A DNA stretch of 64,000 nt from Todiramphus chloris collaris (GCA_025345505.1 JANVCC010000027.1:794937-858936), one strand, 5' to 3'. Positions 36,087 to 46,240 are shown, counted from the stretch's first letter. Notes: generated from the sequence alone by a model not told the origin. Translations and numbers: made by a program.

Positions 36087-38287
36087 TCTTGGAAGCAGCA
36101 GAACGTATTACAAGCTGGAAATCTAAAGATAATAGTTGCAGAGCTGGAGGTTGGTCGGTGTAGTCTGGGAATTACCCAAACCCACTGCTCAGCTTCCTGT
36201 TAGTTTAGTGACACTTTGGTGGGATCCTGTATTCCTTGATGGAAAGTGTAGGAATGAAGCTTTACCTTTCCTGGCTTCTTCAGAGACATACGAAGGTACA
36301 CAGGGAGCTAGAAAAATACAGGATCTGTATGAATTAATAGTGTGGTTCGTAAGATGAAAGCTGGTTAGTTGATTGCTAGAACATAACAAATATTTCATAT
36401 AACGAATGTATGTGCTTTGTCTAAATGCTGATACAAGTAAAACTGTTTTCCCCCCAGACTGGAGAACACATTATGGAAACAGTCCTAGTGAGTGGGGTGT
36501 GGAATGGGTGACCTAGACCTTTCTAGTAGTTGTTGCTGTGGTAAGTGGAGTACAGCTGCTCGCAACCAGATGTGCTTGCTGCTCGTAAGGGAGTGTGGTG
36601 GGAGAGTCCCATCAGCTGTTCCACGCGTGGTCTGGCTTCACCTCAGCGGGGCACAAGTCTGGGTGTAAGGCCCGTTGTTTTGCATTTCCATCGTACTCAT
36701 GACATTATTACCCTTCCCTGAGCAGAGAAATTAACTTGTTTACTTAAGTAATAGTTTAACTAGAGTCAACCACGCTATCTTTGAAGGAGTTACACAAGTT
36801 TCATCCTTACTGTTGAACATAGAAAAGTAAATACTACAAGTGAGTTTCAACAAACAAAACAGGCAATCAAATCAACCTTGGGATAAGGGATGGAAAATAA
36901 CCATGCTGATGGGATGGGCAGGATGGAGAGATGGGTTCTTCTCCGTGGTGTCCGCTGTCAGGACAAAAGGCAGGAGCGCAAAATGAAATACAGGGAGTTC
37001 TGTTTATGTGTAAAAAAACCAATCCAAACCTTTCTTGGTGTGAGGGTGGCTGGATGCTGGAGCTTGCTGCCCGCAGAGACTGTGGGATCTCCACCCGTGC
37101 AGATAGTAAACCCCAAGTGGACAAGGACCTGAGCTACTGGCTGCACCGCCCGGGCCGGCTACAGTCAGCTGTGAGGAGAAACGACTCTGGGGAATAAAAA
37201 ACAACGAAAAATATTTGTTCGGTATCCCCACGAGAAAAAACCCACGCCAGGTCCCCGTCTCTGGAATGCGGAAGAGCTGAGCTGGGACGGTTTCGAGCTG
37301 TCCTGGAGATGGCAGCATTGAGCAACTTATGTCCCAGCCCCGGCTCGCCGCACTTGTCCCGCTGCTGCCCGAGCGCGGGGGGCTCCGCGCCCGCTCCGCC
37401 CCGGCACCGGGTACGCGGCAGGTCGCGGGCAATGTTCGCCTTAATGCAGCGTGGTTCGGGAGGACAAATTAAAGGCTTCACACCACGCGGGAAAAGCCCA
37501 GCTGGGGACCCTTCCTCGCCGTAGAGGCCGCGCCGAGGCCCCGCGCCGAGCCCGGGGAGCGGGACACGCCGCCTCGGGCCACGTCTCAGCCGGAAGCGGT
37601 TCCGGCGGAGCCGAACGAGCCCCGGCCGGGCACGGCCAGAACCGCCGAGCGGCGGGAACGACCTCCCCGCTGTCAGCGGGGCGGCGGTTAACGGCGGCGG
37701 CTCCGCGGCGGGGCCTGGCGGCGGGGAGGGAGGGCTGCGGGAGGAGGTGGCAGGGCCGGCTCGGGCCGCGCAGTACCCGCGGCGGCGACAAACAACGCGC
37801 CGCTCAATGGCGGCTGCACCGCCTCTGCCGCGCCGCGCCTGGGCCCGGGCGGGCACCGCCCCCCCGCCGCCATGACGGGCAGGCGGCGGCACCAATGGGG
37901 GCGCGCCCCCCGGCGGGCGGGGCCGGGCCCGGCGGTGGCGGCCCCTGCGGCCGCGCTGAGGGTGGGAGGGAAGGAGGGAGCGGTGGGGCCGCGGCGCTGG
38001 GCTGGCCGGGAGCCCGGCGGTGGCGGCGGCAGCGGCGGAGGTGACTCCGGGGATGGTCCACGCTCGGGCGCCGTCACGTGTCGTTCTCCTCGGAGCGAAG
38101 GGGAGCGGCGGCGGCGGGCGGAGAGGGCTGGAGCGGCGAGCGCGGCCCCCGCCGCCGCCTCCTGTGTCGGTGCGGGGCTCCGGGAAACTCCGCGAAGAAG
38201 GCGGCGGAGCGGGAGACGCGGCTGCCCCGCCGGGCTGGGGCACGGGAGGGGGCCGCGCCGCCGGCCGCTGAGGCGCTGCCGCCTGGA

Positions 38288-38449
38288 ATGAAGAGGAGGA
38301 GGAGGAGAAGAGGATGTTTCTCCGGCGCCCGGGCTGCCTCCGCTCCCCTCCCCTGCGCTCCCCTGACCTCCCCTCGCCTTCCCGCCGCCGCTGCCGGGCT
38401 GCGCCGTGCCTGGAGACGGCACTTTCTCCGCCTAACGAGATGGGACTGA
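38288..38449 (+). other. Upstream ORF in IRS1 leader (53 codons)
   Basis: An ATG followed by an arginine-rich frame (MKRRRRRRG start) that stops at 38449. It is probably inside the IRS1 5' UTR. An overlapping second frame runs 38314-38511 (65 codons). Neither resembles a known protein; their possible role is translational control. Confidence 0.35.
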
Positions 38450-38588
38450 ATGGGGTCGCCAGCCTCCTCCGCACGGCCGAGCGGCAGAAGCAGCAGCAGC
38501 CCCGGCGCTGATATTTGGGGAAGGGGGGGCGGGCTGTGTTGCGGGCGGATTTTGGGGATTTTTTGTTGGGGTTTTTTTTTCCTGTTTT

Positions 38589-38601
38589 GGGGGGGGGGGG
38601 G
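38589..38601 (+). repeat. G13 homopolymer in IRS1 leader
   Basis: Thirteen consecutive G, preceded by TTTT-rich and GGGG-rich sequence. It is a length-unstable site and a potential G-quadruplex component in DNA or in the leader RNA. Confidence 0.9.
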
Positions 38602-38807
38602 AAAGCAGCGTGTATTTTTGGGCGCAAACCCCGGACTTTGCAAAACAATCTCCGCCCCCAAGAGGATATTTAATCTGCAGCAGAAATCGCTACTCGCGGA
38701 GGCAAACTCGGGACGGGGAAGGGGCGCGGGGAGCCGGGGAAGGGCCCCCCCCGCCCCGCTCCGCTCCCGGCCCCGGCGGAGCCCGGCCCCGCGGGGCAGG
38801 AGGGAAG

Positions 38808-38882
38808 ATGCGATTCTCTTTTCTCGGCGGCAGCTCTCGGGACGAGACTTCACTCTGGACTGATCGGGACTGGACTTTTTAA
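38808..38882 (+). other. Upstream ORF in IRS1 leader (24 codons)
   Basis: ATG at 38808 with A at -3 (AAGATGC), frame closed by TAA at 38880-38882. It lies wholly upstream of the IRS1 start. Confidence 0.4.
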
Positions 38883-39076
38883 GGACGCGCTTCTCCATCT
38901 AAGGGCGATTTGGGCATAAACAGCAACGCAAACTCTGATTTGGTGCTGGAAACTGCCTCTGAACAGCTGCTCTCACGCAGCTTTTGGCCCTCCCCCGTCC
39001 CGTCCTCACACGGATCCTCAGCTATTTTGCTTTGCCTAGCTTTTTTTTAATTATTACTATTTTTAATTGTTGTTGC

Positions 39077-39154
39077 ATGAATTTTATTTTAGGTGGTTGT
39101 CTTTTCTGGCTGCCTTGGCCACGCCGGGGTCTTGTGGACTGCTCACTGCAGTAA
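39077..39154 (+). other. Upstream ORF ending 20 bases before the IRS1 start
   Basis: ATG at 39077 opens a 25-codon frame, out of register with IRS1, that stops at TAA 39152-39154. The spacing would disfavour efficient reinitiation at 39175, so leaky scanning past this AUG would be needed. Context at -3 is a T (TTGCATGA), which is weak and allows that. Confidence 0.5.
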
Positions 39155-39174
39155 CGGCCCCACCGCCTCCCGTC

Positions 39175-42100
39175 ATGGCCAGCCCCACGGATAATAACGA
39201 GGGCTTCTTCTCCGATGTCAGAAAGGTGGGTTACTTGCGCAAACCCAAGAGCATGCATAAACGCTTCTTCGTGCTGAGGGCAGCCAGCGAGTCTGGACCC
39301 GCCCGGCTGGAGTATTACGAGAATGAGAAGAAATGGAGACACAAGTCAGGGGCCCCCAAGCGCTCCATCCCGCTAGAAAGCTGCTTCAACATCAACAAAC
39401 GGGCTGACTCCAAGAACAAGCACCTGGTGGCCCTCTACACCAAGGACGAGCACTTTGCCATTGCAGCCGACAGCGAGCCCGAGCAGGAGAGCTGGTACCA
39501 AGCACTGCTGCAGCTGCACAACAGGGCCAAGGGCCACCACCATCTCCACCACCACCACCATCACCACCACAGCGATGTCACCTTCGGAGGCAGCAGTGCT
39601 GGACTGGGGGAAGCAGGTGAGGACAGCTATGGTGAGGTAGCCCCTGGCCCAGCTTTTAAGGAAGTTTGGCAAGTAATTCTGAAGCCTAAGGGCCTAGGCC
39701 AGACAAAGAACCTGATTGGCATCTACCGCCTGTGCCTGACTAACAAGACCATCAGCTTTGTGAAGCTGAATTCAGATGCGGCTGCTGTGGTGCTGCAGCT
39801 GCTCAATATCCGCCGCTGCGGTCACTCTGAGAACTTCTTCTTCATTGAGGTGGGGCGCTCAGCCGTCACCGGGCCCGGTGAGTTCTGGATGCAGGTGGAT
39901 GACTCGGTGGTGGCACAGAACATGCATGAAACCATCCTGGAGGCCATGCGAGCCATGAGCGAGGAATTCCGGCCCCGCAGCAAGAGCCAGTCCTCCTCAA
40001 ACTGTTCCAACCCCATCTCCGTGCCCCTTCGCAGCAGGCACCATGTTAACAACCCTCCACCCAGCCAAGTGGGGCTCAGTCGCCGATCCAGGACTGAGAG
40101 TGTCACGGCCACCTCTCCTGCTGGCGGTGGGGGTGGAGGTACAGGTGGCAAGCCCAGCTCATTCCGGGTTCGAGCATCGAGCGACGGGGAAGGCACAATG
40201 TCAAGGCCTGCCTCTGTGGACGGTAGCCCAGTTAGTCCCAGTGCCAACCGGACCCATTCGCACAGACACCGCGGCAACTCCAGGCTCCATCCTCCACTCA
40301 ACCATAGCCGGTCCATCCCAATGCCTTCCTCACGCTGCTCGCCTTCGGCCACCAGTCCGGTCAGCCTGTCATCCAGCAGCACCAGCGGCCATGGCTCCAC
40401 CTCAGACTGCCTGTTCCCACGGAGGTCTAGTGCTTCGGTTTCCGGCTCCCCTAGCGACGGTGGGTTTATTTCTTCTGATGAGTATGGTTCCAGCCCGTGT
40501 GACTTTCGCAGCTCTTTTCGTAGCGTAACCCCCGATTCGTTGGGGCACACCCCGCCAGCTCGGGGCGATGAAGAGCTCAACTACATCTGCATGGGGGGGA
40601 AGGCCACCTCCTCTTGCTGCAGCCTGGCAGCCCCCAACGGCCACTTCATCCCACGCGCCTGCCACCCACAGCAGCAGCCCCGCTACCCTACTACGCCGTG
40701 CTGTCCTCGGGGTGGCAGCGAGGAGGTTGGCGACTTAGAGAAGGCGTTCAGAAAGCGGACTCACTCTGCGGGCACTTCACCCACCATCTCCCACCAGAAG
40801 ACGCCCTCGCAGTCTTCGGTGGCCTCCATTGAGGAGTACACGGAGATGCTGCCTTCTTACCCCTGCAGCAGCAGCCGGCTGCCCTCATACCGGCACTCGG
40901 CCTTCGTGCCCACTCACTCTTACCCAGAGGAATGTCTGGAGATGCACCACCTGGACAGTGGCCATCATCGGACCAACTCCGCCCCACACACGGATGACGG
41001 CTACATGCCCATGTCACCCGGCGTAGCCCCAGTGCCCAGCGGCGGGGGGCCCCCCAAAGGTGGTGACTACATGCCCATGAGTCCTAAGAGTGTGTCGGCC
41101 CCGCAGCAGATCATCAACCCTGGCAGGGGAGGCCGTCATCCTCCAGCCACAGTGGACTCCAACGGCTACATGATGATGTCCCCCAGTGGCAGCTACTCGC
41201 CTGACGGCGGCTCTACGGGCTATGGCAAGATCTGGACAAATGGCGCCGGCCACCACCCGAAGCTCTCTGTGGAGAGCAACGAAGGGAAGCTCCCCTGCGG
41301 CGGCGGCGATTACATCAACATGTCCCCGGCCAGCGGCTCCACCACGAGCACCCCACCCGACTGCTACTTCGGGGGCGCGGGGCAGCCGGGCGTCGAGGAG
41401 GCGGCCGCCGCCCACCACAAACCCATCTACTCCTACTTCTCGCTGCCGCGCTCCTTCAAGCACGTGCACCGGCGGGCAGGCACGGGGCGGGCAGGCGAGG
41501 ATGGCAGCCCCCAGCCCCGCGCGGCGCTCGGCTCCGGCCGCCTGCTCTACGCTGCCGAGGACTCCTCTTCCTCCACCAGCAGCGACAGCCTGGGCGGCGG
41601 CGGCCCCAGCGGTGGCACCGAGGGCGTCCCGCCGCAAGCGCAGCCCCCGCGCAGGGTGGACACGGCCGTGCAGACCAAGGGCCGCCTGGCGCGGCCGACG
41701 CGCCTGTCGCTGGGCGGCCCCAAGGCCAGCACCCTGCCCCGCGCCCGGGAGCAGCCCCCGCTCCTCCTGCCCCCGGAGCCCAAGAGCCCCGGCGAGTACG
41801 TCAACATCGAGTTCGCGGCCGGCGAGAAGCCGGCCTTCCCCGCCGCCGCCCTGGCGCTGGGCGGCCAGCCCGCCGAGGACTACGTGAACATGGAGCTGGG
41901 CCCGCCGCGGGTCCCCTGCCCCGCCGGCGCGGCGGCCCGGCCCGGCCGAGGCGCGGCCCCCGCCGCCCGGGACTACGTGGCCATGCAGCTGGGGGCGGCC
42001 GCCGTCGGGGGCCCCTGCCCGGACTGCGCCGGCGGCGCTTCCCCCTGCTCGCCCGCCCTCCTGCTCGGATACGCCGCGAAGCCCCCGCCGGCTGCGGCGG

Positions 42101-42711
42101 CGGCTTCCCCGGAGCTCCCGCGGCCTTCGGCCGAGCTGCCGGCGGCGCCGCCGCGCTCCTCCGCCCTGCTGGGGGGCCCCGGCGCGGGCAGCGCCTTCAC
42201 CCGCGTCAGCCTCAGCCCCGGCCGCAACCAGAGCGCCAAGGTGGTGCGGGCCGACCCGCAGGGCGGCCGCCGGCGGCACAGTTCCGAGACTTTCTCGTCC
42301 ACGCCGAGCTCCGCCCGCGGAGCTCCGGCCGCCGCCGCCGGCGGGGGTCCCGGGGCGGCCTTGCCGTGCGGCGGGGCGGGGGGCGCCGAGGAGGCGGCGA
42401 AGCGGCACAGCTCGGCCTCCTTCGAGAACGTCTGGCTGCGGCCGGCCGCGGGGGAGCCGGCCCGCCGGGAGCAGCCGGGGGCCGCGCCCGCCCTGGAGAA
42501 CGGCCTCAACTACATCGACCTGGACCTGGTGAAGGACTTCAGCCATCGCCGCCACCGTCACCTCCACCCGTCCGCCGAGGCCGCCGGGAAGCAGCAGCAG
42601 CAGCAGCCGCCGCCGGCCAAGCCCGCGGGCCAGCCCCGCGGGAGCAGCCACGCCAGCGAGGACCTGAGCGCCTACGCCAGCATCAGCTTCCAGCAGCGGG
42701 AGGAGCTGTAG
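39175..42711 (+). CDS. IRS1: Insulin receptor substrate 1 (complete, single coding exon)
   Basis: 1178 codons and TAG; human IRS1 is 1242 aa. The protein is a cytoplasmic docking scaffold phosphorylated by insulin and IGF1 receptors; it recruits PI3K, GRB2 and SHP2. The PH domain spans about 13-117 (VGYLRKPKSMHKRFFVLR) and the PTB domain about 158-262, with arginines near 213 and 228 for NPXY binding. A His-rich run occupies 121-132. Docking tyrosines are Y470 YICM, Y555 YTEM, Y610 and Y632 YMPM, Y665 YMMM, Y713 YINM, Y875 YVNI (GRB2 type), Y903 YVNM, Y934 YVAM, Y1113 YIDL and Y1167 YASI (SHP2 type). The inhibitory serine of TATSP is S314. ATG 39175 has G at -3 and +4, and MASP matches the family start; the upstream in-frame stretch has no ATG. 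IRS1 is chosen over IRS2 because the N-terminus and the NYICM-to-YASI order follow IRS1. The segment after about codon 703 is unusually GC-, Ala-, Pro- and Gly-rich. Confidence 0.98.
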   Translation: MASPTDNNEGFFSDVRKVGYLRKPKSMHKRFFVLRAASESGPARLEYYENEKKWRHKSGAPKRSIPLESCFNINKRADSKNKHLVALYTKDEHFAIAADSEPEQESWYQALLQLHNRAKGHHHLHHHHHHHHSDVTFGGSSAGLGEAGEDSYGEVAPGPAFKEVWQVILKPKGLGQTKNLIGIYRLCLTNKTISFVKLNSDAAAVVLQLLNIRRCGHSENFFFIEVGRSAVTGPGEFWMQVDDSVVAQNMHETILEAMRAMSEEFRPRSKSQSSSNCSNPISVPLRSRHHVNNPPPSQVGLSRRSRTESVTATSPAGGGGGGTGGKPSSFRVRASSDGEGTMSRPASVDGSPVSPSANRTHSHRHRGNSRLHPPLNHSRSIPMPSSRCSPSATSPVSLSSSSTSGHGSTSDCLFPRRSSASVSGSPSDGGFISSDEYGSSPCDFRSSFRSVTPDSLGHTPPARGDEELNYICMGGKATSSCCSLAAPNGHFIPRACHPQQQPRYPTTPCCPRGGSEEVGDLEKAFRKRTHSAGTSPTISHQKTPSQSSVASIEEYTEMLPSYPCSSSRLPSYRHSAFVPTHSYPEECLEMHHLDSGHHRTNSAPHTDDGYMPMSPGVAPVPSGGGPPKGGDYMPMSPKSVSAPQQIINPGRGGRHPPATVDSNGYMMMSPSGSYSPDGGSTGYGKIWTNGAGHHPKLSVESNEGKLPCGGGDYINMSPASGSTTSTPPDCYFGGAGQPGVEEAAAAHHKPIYSYFSLPRSFKHVHRRAGTGRAGEDGSPQPRAALGSGRLLYAAEDSSSSTSSDSLGGGGPSGGTEGVPPQAQPPRRVDTAVQTKGRLARPTRLSLGGPKASTLPRAREQPPLLLPPEPKSPGEYVNIEFAAGEKPAFPAAALALGGQPAEDYVNMELGPPRVPCPAGAAARPGRGAAPAARDYVAMQLGAAAVGGPCPDCAGGASPCSPALLLGYAAKPPPAAAAASPELPRPSAELPAAPPRSSALLGGPGAGSAFTRVSLSPGRNQSAKVVRADPQGGRRRHSSETFSSTPSSARGAPAAAAGGGPGAALPCGGAGGAEEAAKRHSSASFENVWLRPAAGEPARREQPGAAPALENGLNYIDLDLVKDFSHRRHRHLHPSAEAAGKQQQQQPPPAKPAGQPRGSSHASEDLSAYASISFQQREEL
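39535..39570 (+). repeat. Histidine-tract codon repeat in IRS1
   Basis: Residues 121-132 read HHHLHHHHHHHH, encoded by CAC and CAT repeats. The run lies in the linker between the PH and PTB domains. Confidence 0.95.
42592..42606 (+). repeat. (CAG)5 glutamine run in IRS1
   Basis: Five CAG codons (Q1140-Q1144) followed by PPP near the C-terminus, between the two SHP2-type tyrosines. Confidence 0.9.
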
Positions 42712-42734
42712 GAGCCGGGCGCCCGCCGCGGAAG
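42712..42734 (+). other. IRS1: Short 3' UTR segment and splice donor of IRS1 exon 1
   Basis: GCGGAAG|GTGAGAGCC is a strong donor with the intron starting at 42735, 23 bases after the stop. Human IRS1 likewise carries its whole coding region in exon 1 with the remaining 3' UTR in a distant second exon. The short distance from stop to junction should not trigger nonsense-mediated decay. Confidence 0.75.
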
Positions 42735-45700
42735 GTGAGAGCCGGGGCCGGGCGGGGAGGCCTCGGGTGGTATGAGGTTTGTTTCGTGGTGCGTTTTGGA
42801 CTCGATCTGCATGATGTTTTAGCGGGAGAAGTGTCCAGGAGCCTTGGCAGCGTCCCCACGGGTGTCCCCGGTTGCTGCCGGGCATGCTGGGGATGCGATG
42901 CCCTGAGGATCGTCTTGTCACCTTCACTTGTCAGAGTTTGGCGTGCTTCAAAAGTGTGTGTAGGAAGGGAAAAAAAGTGAGTTGGCTGTAGCACGGGGCT
43001 GGAGATGGGAAACTCCAGTTGTAAACCTGGTGTGGGCAGTACTCACTGGTGTGGCCACGGGTGAAGAAGTCAACCATGCCAGCTCCTGCTTTCCTAGGTG
43101 CAAAATGTGGCTAAAGGCACCCACCTTACAGGGCATGGTCAGCGTCACTCAATCTGGCTCTGCTTGGAAGGTGCTTTGAATTTGAAAACAGACTTCAAAG
43201 CCTTCAGTGCATAGTATCCGTCACTTGTGTTTCAGCTGGTACCAAGAGTGGCTGTCCCATGCTCGCAGCCATGCGCAAACTGCCTGAGAAATGAGCCCTA
43301 TGGGCTGTGTTGTTGCTAGTGACTGATATGTTCTGTGTTTCCTTGAAGCTTTTAATTTTTAACTTGGGAAGAGCTTCTGACAGGCTGTTGCCCTTTGGTT
43401 ACAGGCATGTAGGATGAGTGGGAGTGTTCTTGCAGGCAAGGTTATGTGTCTGCAGTGTGGGAACTTAATGCAGCACGTAACAAACACATCTTGTTTAGCG
43501 CTCACACCTCTTGAGTCCTCTCCTGGAAGGTAAGGACTGTTGTGGTGCAGACCAGGGCTAGTAGATAACTATGCGGTTCCTCTTGTCATGGTACTCGATC
43601 TTAGCGGTTTTCTACATCCTCCAGCAGCAGCAATCACAGTAGTTTTTACTGGTTACTATGAACATGTGCAATGCCATTAGGGGATGACTCTCATAGCACT
43701 GCTTACATCGCAAGTGTAATAAGCTTCCCGTTTGTACGGCTGGTTTGCTGGGCTCACAGGCACGGTGAGGGCTGGTCCTGGTGCAATGCCTGGGATCACG
43801 CATTTGCCATTTTTATACGTTTTCCATCCTTGTGACCTCAGCAAAAACAAAACAATCTCTTTGCGTTTGCTACTCATCCCCTGCAGTATTAGAGCAATGC
43901 AGCATTGGGTGTCAGTCTCATGTGACCTGGGGATGCCAGGTTGATACCAAAATTTGAGGTAAGGTTTCAGATCAGCGCAGATGTTGCTCTTCTGGTTCAA
44001 ATGATAACTGGTAGGAAATGGCTATTTTTGTGGGTATCTGACTGGAGCGTGCTGCCTGTTGCAACTCGTGGTCTCTCACTGCCTCATCCTCTCTCTGCTC
44101 TAGGATGTGCTTCCAAGAGACTTGTCTAGACTGTCCTCGAGGTGCCTCTCGCCACTCTGGGAATCATGTCTGGGGTTACGAACCGTTCTGGAGGGTGCTT
44201 TTGCCAGAGGATGCAGCATATTGAGGGAGAAGTTACATTGCTGGGAGCATCACTTCTTCCCCCCCCAGCTGTGTGTTAAGATTGGGGGAGAAGGTGTGAG
44301 AGAAAAACCCCTCTGTCAGCATGTGGATAAAAAGAACAAAGGTGTGAAAGAGTATGAGAGTGCAGGTCTGGGGGGAGCAGTGTCGTAACCGTTCACTTAC
44401 AGAAGGTTTCTGCAGACGCACCGTCGACTTCTGCCGTAGACAGTTTCTGTAACCAGCCCTGCTTGTCAGCTTGGCTGGGTGAGCTGTGGCAACGTTCTCC
44501 AGCATGGTGATGGGAGGATGCCTGCTGAGGTTACGCTGCCCAGTGGAGGGGCAGCACGTGGGTACCTGAGATAAGAACACATGAGGCAGATGTTTTTCAG
44601 AGCAGCGTTGTGAAAGGTGTCTAGAAGAGTAATTGCTGTTTGAAGTCCTTTCTTGTTTCCCAAAATTATGATTGGACTGAGCAAGCACAGCTTCTGGGAG
44701 GAAGGGGAAGAGTCAGGCTGTAATTACATGGGCAATTTGCAGCCATGGCTCTTCCCTTTCCCTTCCCACTCTAAAGCTCTGTTAGCTGCTTGTCCTTGCT
44801 CAGACATTTGGACTCTTGTTTCCCAGGCTGGATTTCTGGCCATCACCTGAAGCTTTTCTTGCAAACTTCAGCCCGGCTAGCTCGCCTGTCGCTGTGTTCA
44901 GGAAAAAACACCAGCAGCATTTTGCCTATGTTAAACCATTTCTGCAGCTGTTTCTTGACATGCACTGGTACCTTTTTTGCTTTGAAAGTGGAACTCAGGT
45001 TTGGCAGGGGAATTGTCCTGCAGAGGTTATACCTTGTGCCACGCTTTAGAAAACCTGCCTGGAGGTGAGCGATTTACAGGCCTGCAAACACTCTGTTTGC
45101 ACATGCCTGAAAAAGTTCTCGGGTGCCTTCAGCTAAACCATTCTGCAAGCTCGGTGTGCAGTGGGGGTGCCGGGGTTCCCTGGAGCTGAGCGTGCCCTTT
45201 CCATTGCGGAGCCGAGCGGGCTGCACTGCCTCGGCTGGCTTCCCCCTGCTCCCCCTGGCAGTGGGGTTGTTTAGGGGCTGGCTGCTGTGGTCATTTCTCC
45301 TGCTGGTGTCTGAGCAATGTGAAGGAGGAAGGAGAAGCTAATTGGTATGTTTGCAGGTACAGTGCAGAGAACATCAGGACCTGGAAGGGAGAGGTGAGGC
45401 TGCAGGTGTCAGAAGGGATGGGGAAGGCTGCGTCAAGTACTCTCTGCTCTCCATCCTATTCAAGGCTTATTATTTACACTTCTAATCTCAGAAGTGGCAA
45501 AGGGACTGCACTTGCTCTTGGCTTTTTTTTTCACTATCTCCACAGAGCAGCCTTCCACCCCACCCCAAAGGCCAGAGCTATCTGGATAATCCTTGTTTCA
45601 TCCCTCCTGGAATTTTCTGTTCTTCCAGACTACAAGACAAGGACCTCAAATGTTGGCCTTTCATCTCCTAGTGGATAAAATGATTGTGGCTCCATTGCTG

Positions 45701-45744
45701 CAGGCTAGCTACCTCCTCTCCTCTTCTCTTCCCTGCTCCCCTGA

Positions 45745-45760
45745 CCCCCCCCCCCCCCCC
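45745..45760. repeat. C16 homopolymer
   Basis: Sixteen consecutive C on the plus strand within a CT-rich stretch that begins near 45716. Confidence 0.9.
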
Positions 45761-46220
45761 GCCAACCACCTCCAGCTTGCTCAGGCATTGCATTCAGAAA
45801 TACTTTTAACCTCTTCCAAGTGTATTTATTATTACTAACATTAAAGATAGTAGCAGAAATAATCATGTTGTTTTCCAAATACAATTACAAGGCATTTCTC
45901 TCGCACTTGCAGCGTTCCTCTGCACTCAGCGGTCCCATTGCCTTCCCTGTCGTATATCCTTGGCTGTTTCCTGGCCCTGCCCCAGCCTTTCTAGCTCTCA
46001 GCTCCTCTTACAAGTGCAGCAACTTGTCCAGCTGAAGTTATGCTGTTGTTTTTTCTCCCCCTTCTTAGACAAGTTGTCTCAGAGGCACTACCACCATCAC
46101 TGATGGGCTCAACCTCAGCCAGCAGTGGGTCCATCTGGGAACCAGCAGATATTGGCCCCACTGGACATGGGGGAATCTTCTGGCACCTTCTCACAGAAGC
46201 CACCCCTGTAGCATACCTCT

Positions 46221-46240
46221 CCCCCCCCCCCCCCCCCCCC
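46221..46240. repeat. C20 homopolymer
   Basis: Twenty consecutive C, the second long C run within 500 bases of the first. Confidence 0.9.

Larger units (their letters stand above)
17620..37300. other. Intergenic region between RHBDD1 and IRS1 promoters
   Basis: About 20 kb with no recognisable protein-coding exon, tRNA or rRNA. Open frames are short and match nothing I know. Visible small features are tandem duplications at 30297-30342, 31839-31880 and 35631-35704, an A18 run at 36069-36086, a brief GC-rich patch near 19040-19130 with a CRE-like TGACGTCC at about 19197, and AT-rich stretches that could be conserved enhancers (for example 24640-24900 and 32730-32970). Enhancers for IRS1 may lie here, but that is inference. 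Confidence 0.7.
37370..38850 (+). promoter_or_regulatory. CpG island, promoter and 5' leader of IRS1
   Basis: About 1.5 kb of very GC-rich, CG-dense sequence immediately upstream of IRS1. It has many GC boxes of GGGGCGGG type and an ETS-like CCGGAAGC near 37590, but no obvious TATA box. That agrees with the TATA-less GC-rich mammalian IRS1 promoter. The human leader is roughly 1 kb, which would put the start of transcription near 38,100-38,200; this is inference. A polypurine run lies at 38290-38313 and a G13 run at 38589-38601. Confidence 0.8.

Noticed and set aside
37134..38648. 504-codon open frame on the minus strand through the IRS1 CpG island
   Set aside because: Pro/Arg/Ala-rich translation of CG-dense promoter DNA, with equally long frames in other registers; no recognisable motif.
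39067..39174. 36-codon in-frame N-terminal extension of IRS1
   Set aside because: The upstream stretch contains no ATG; it would begin at a TTG. The family start MASP with good context is at 39175.
41014..42927. 637-codon open frame antisense to IRS1
   Set aside because: It mirrors the GC-rich IRS1 codons, where stops are scarce on either strand. The product is low-complexity Gly/Ala/Arg with no domain, and it fades where IRS1 composition normalises.
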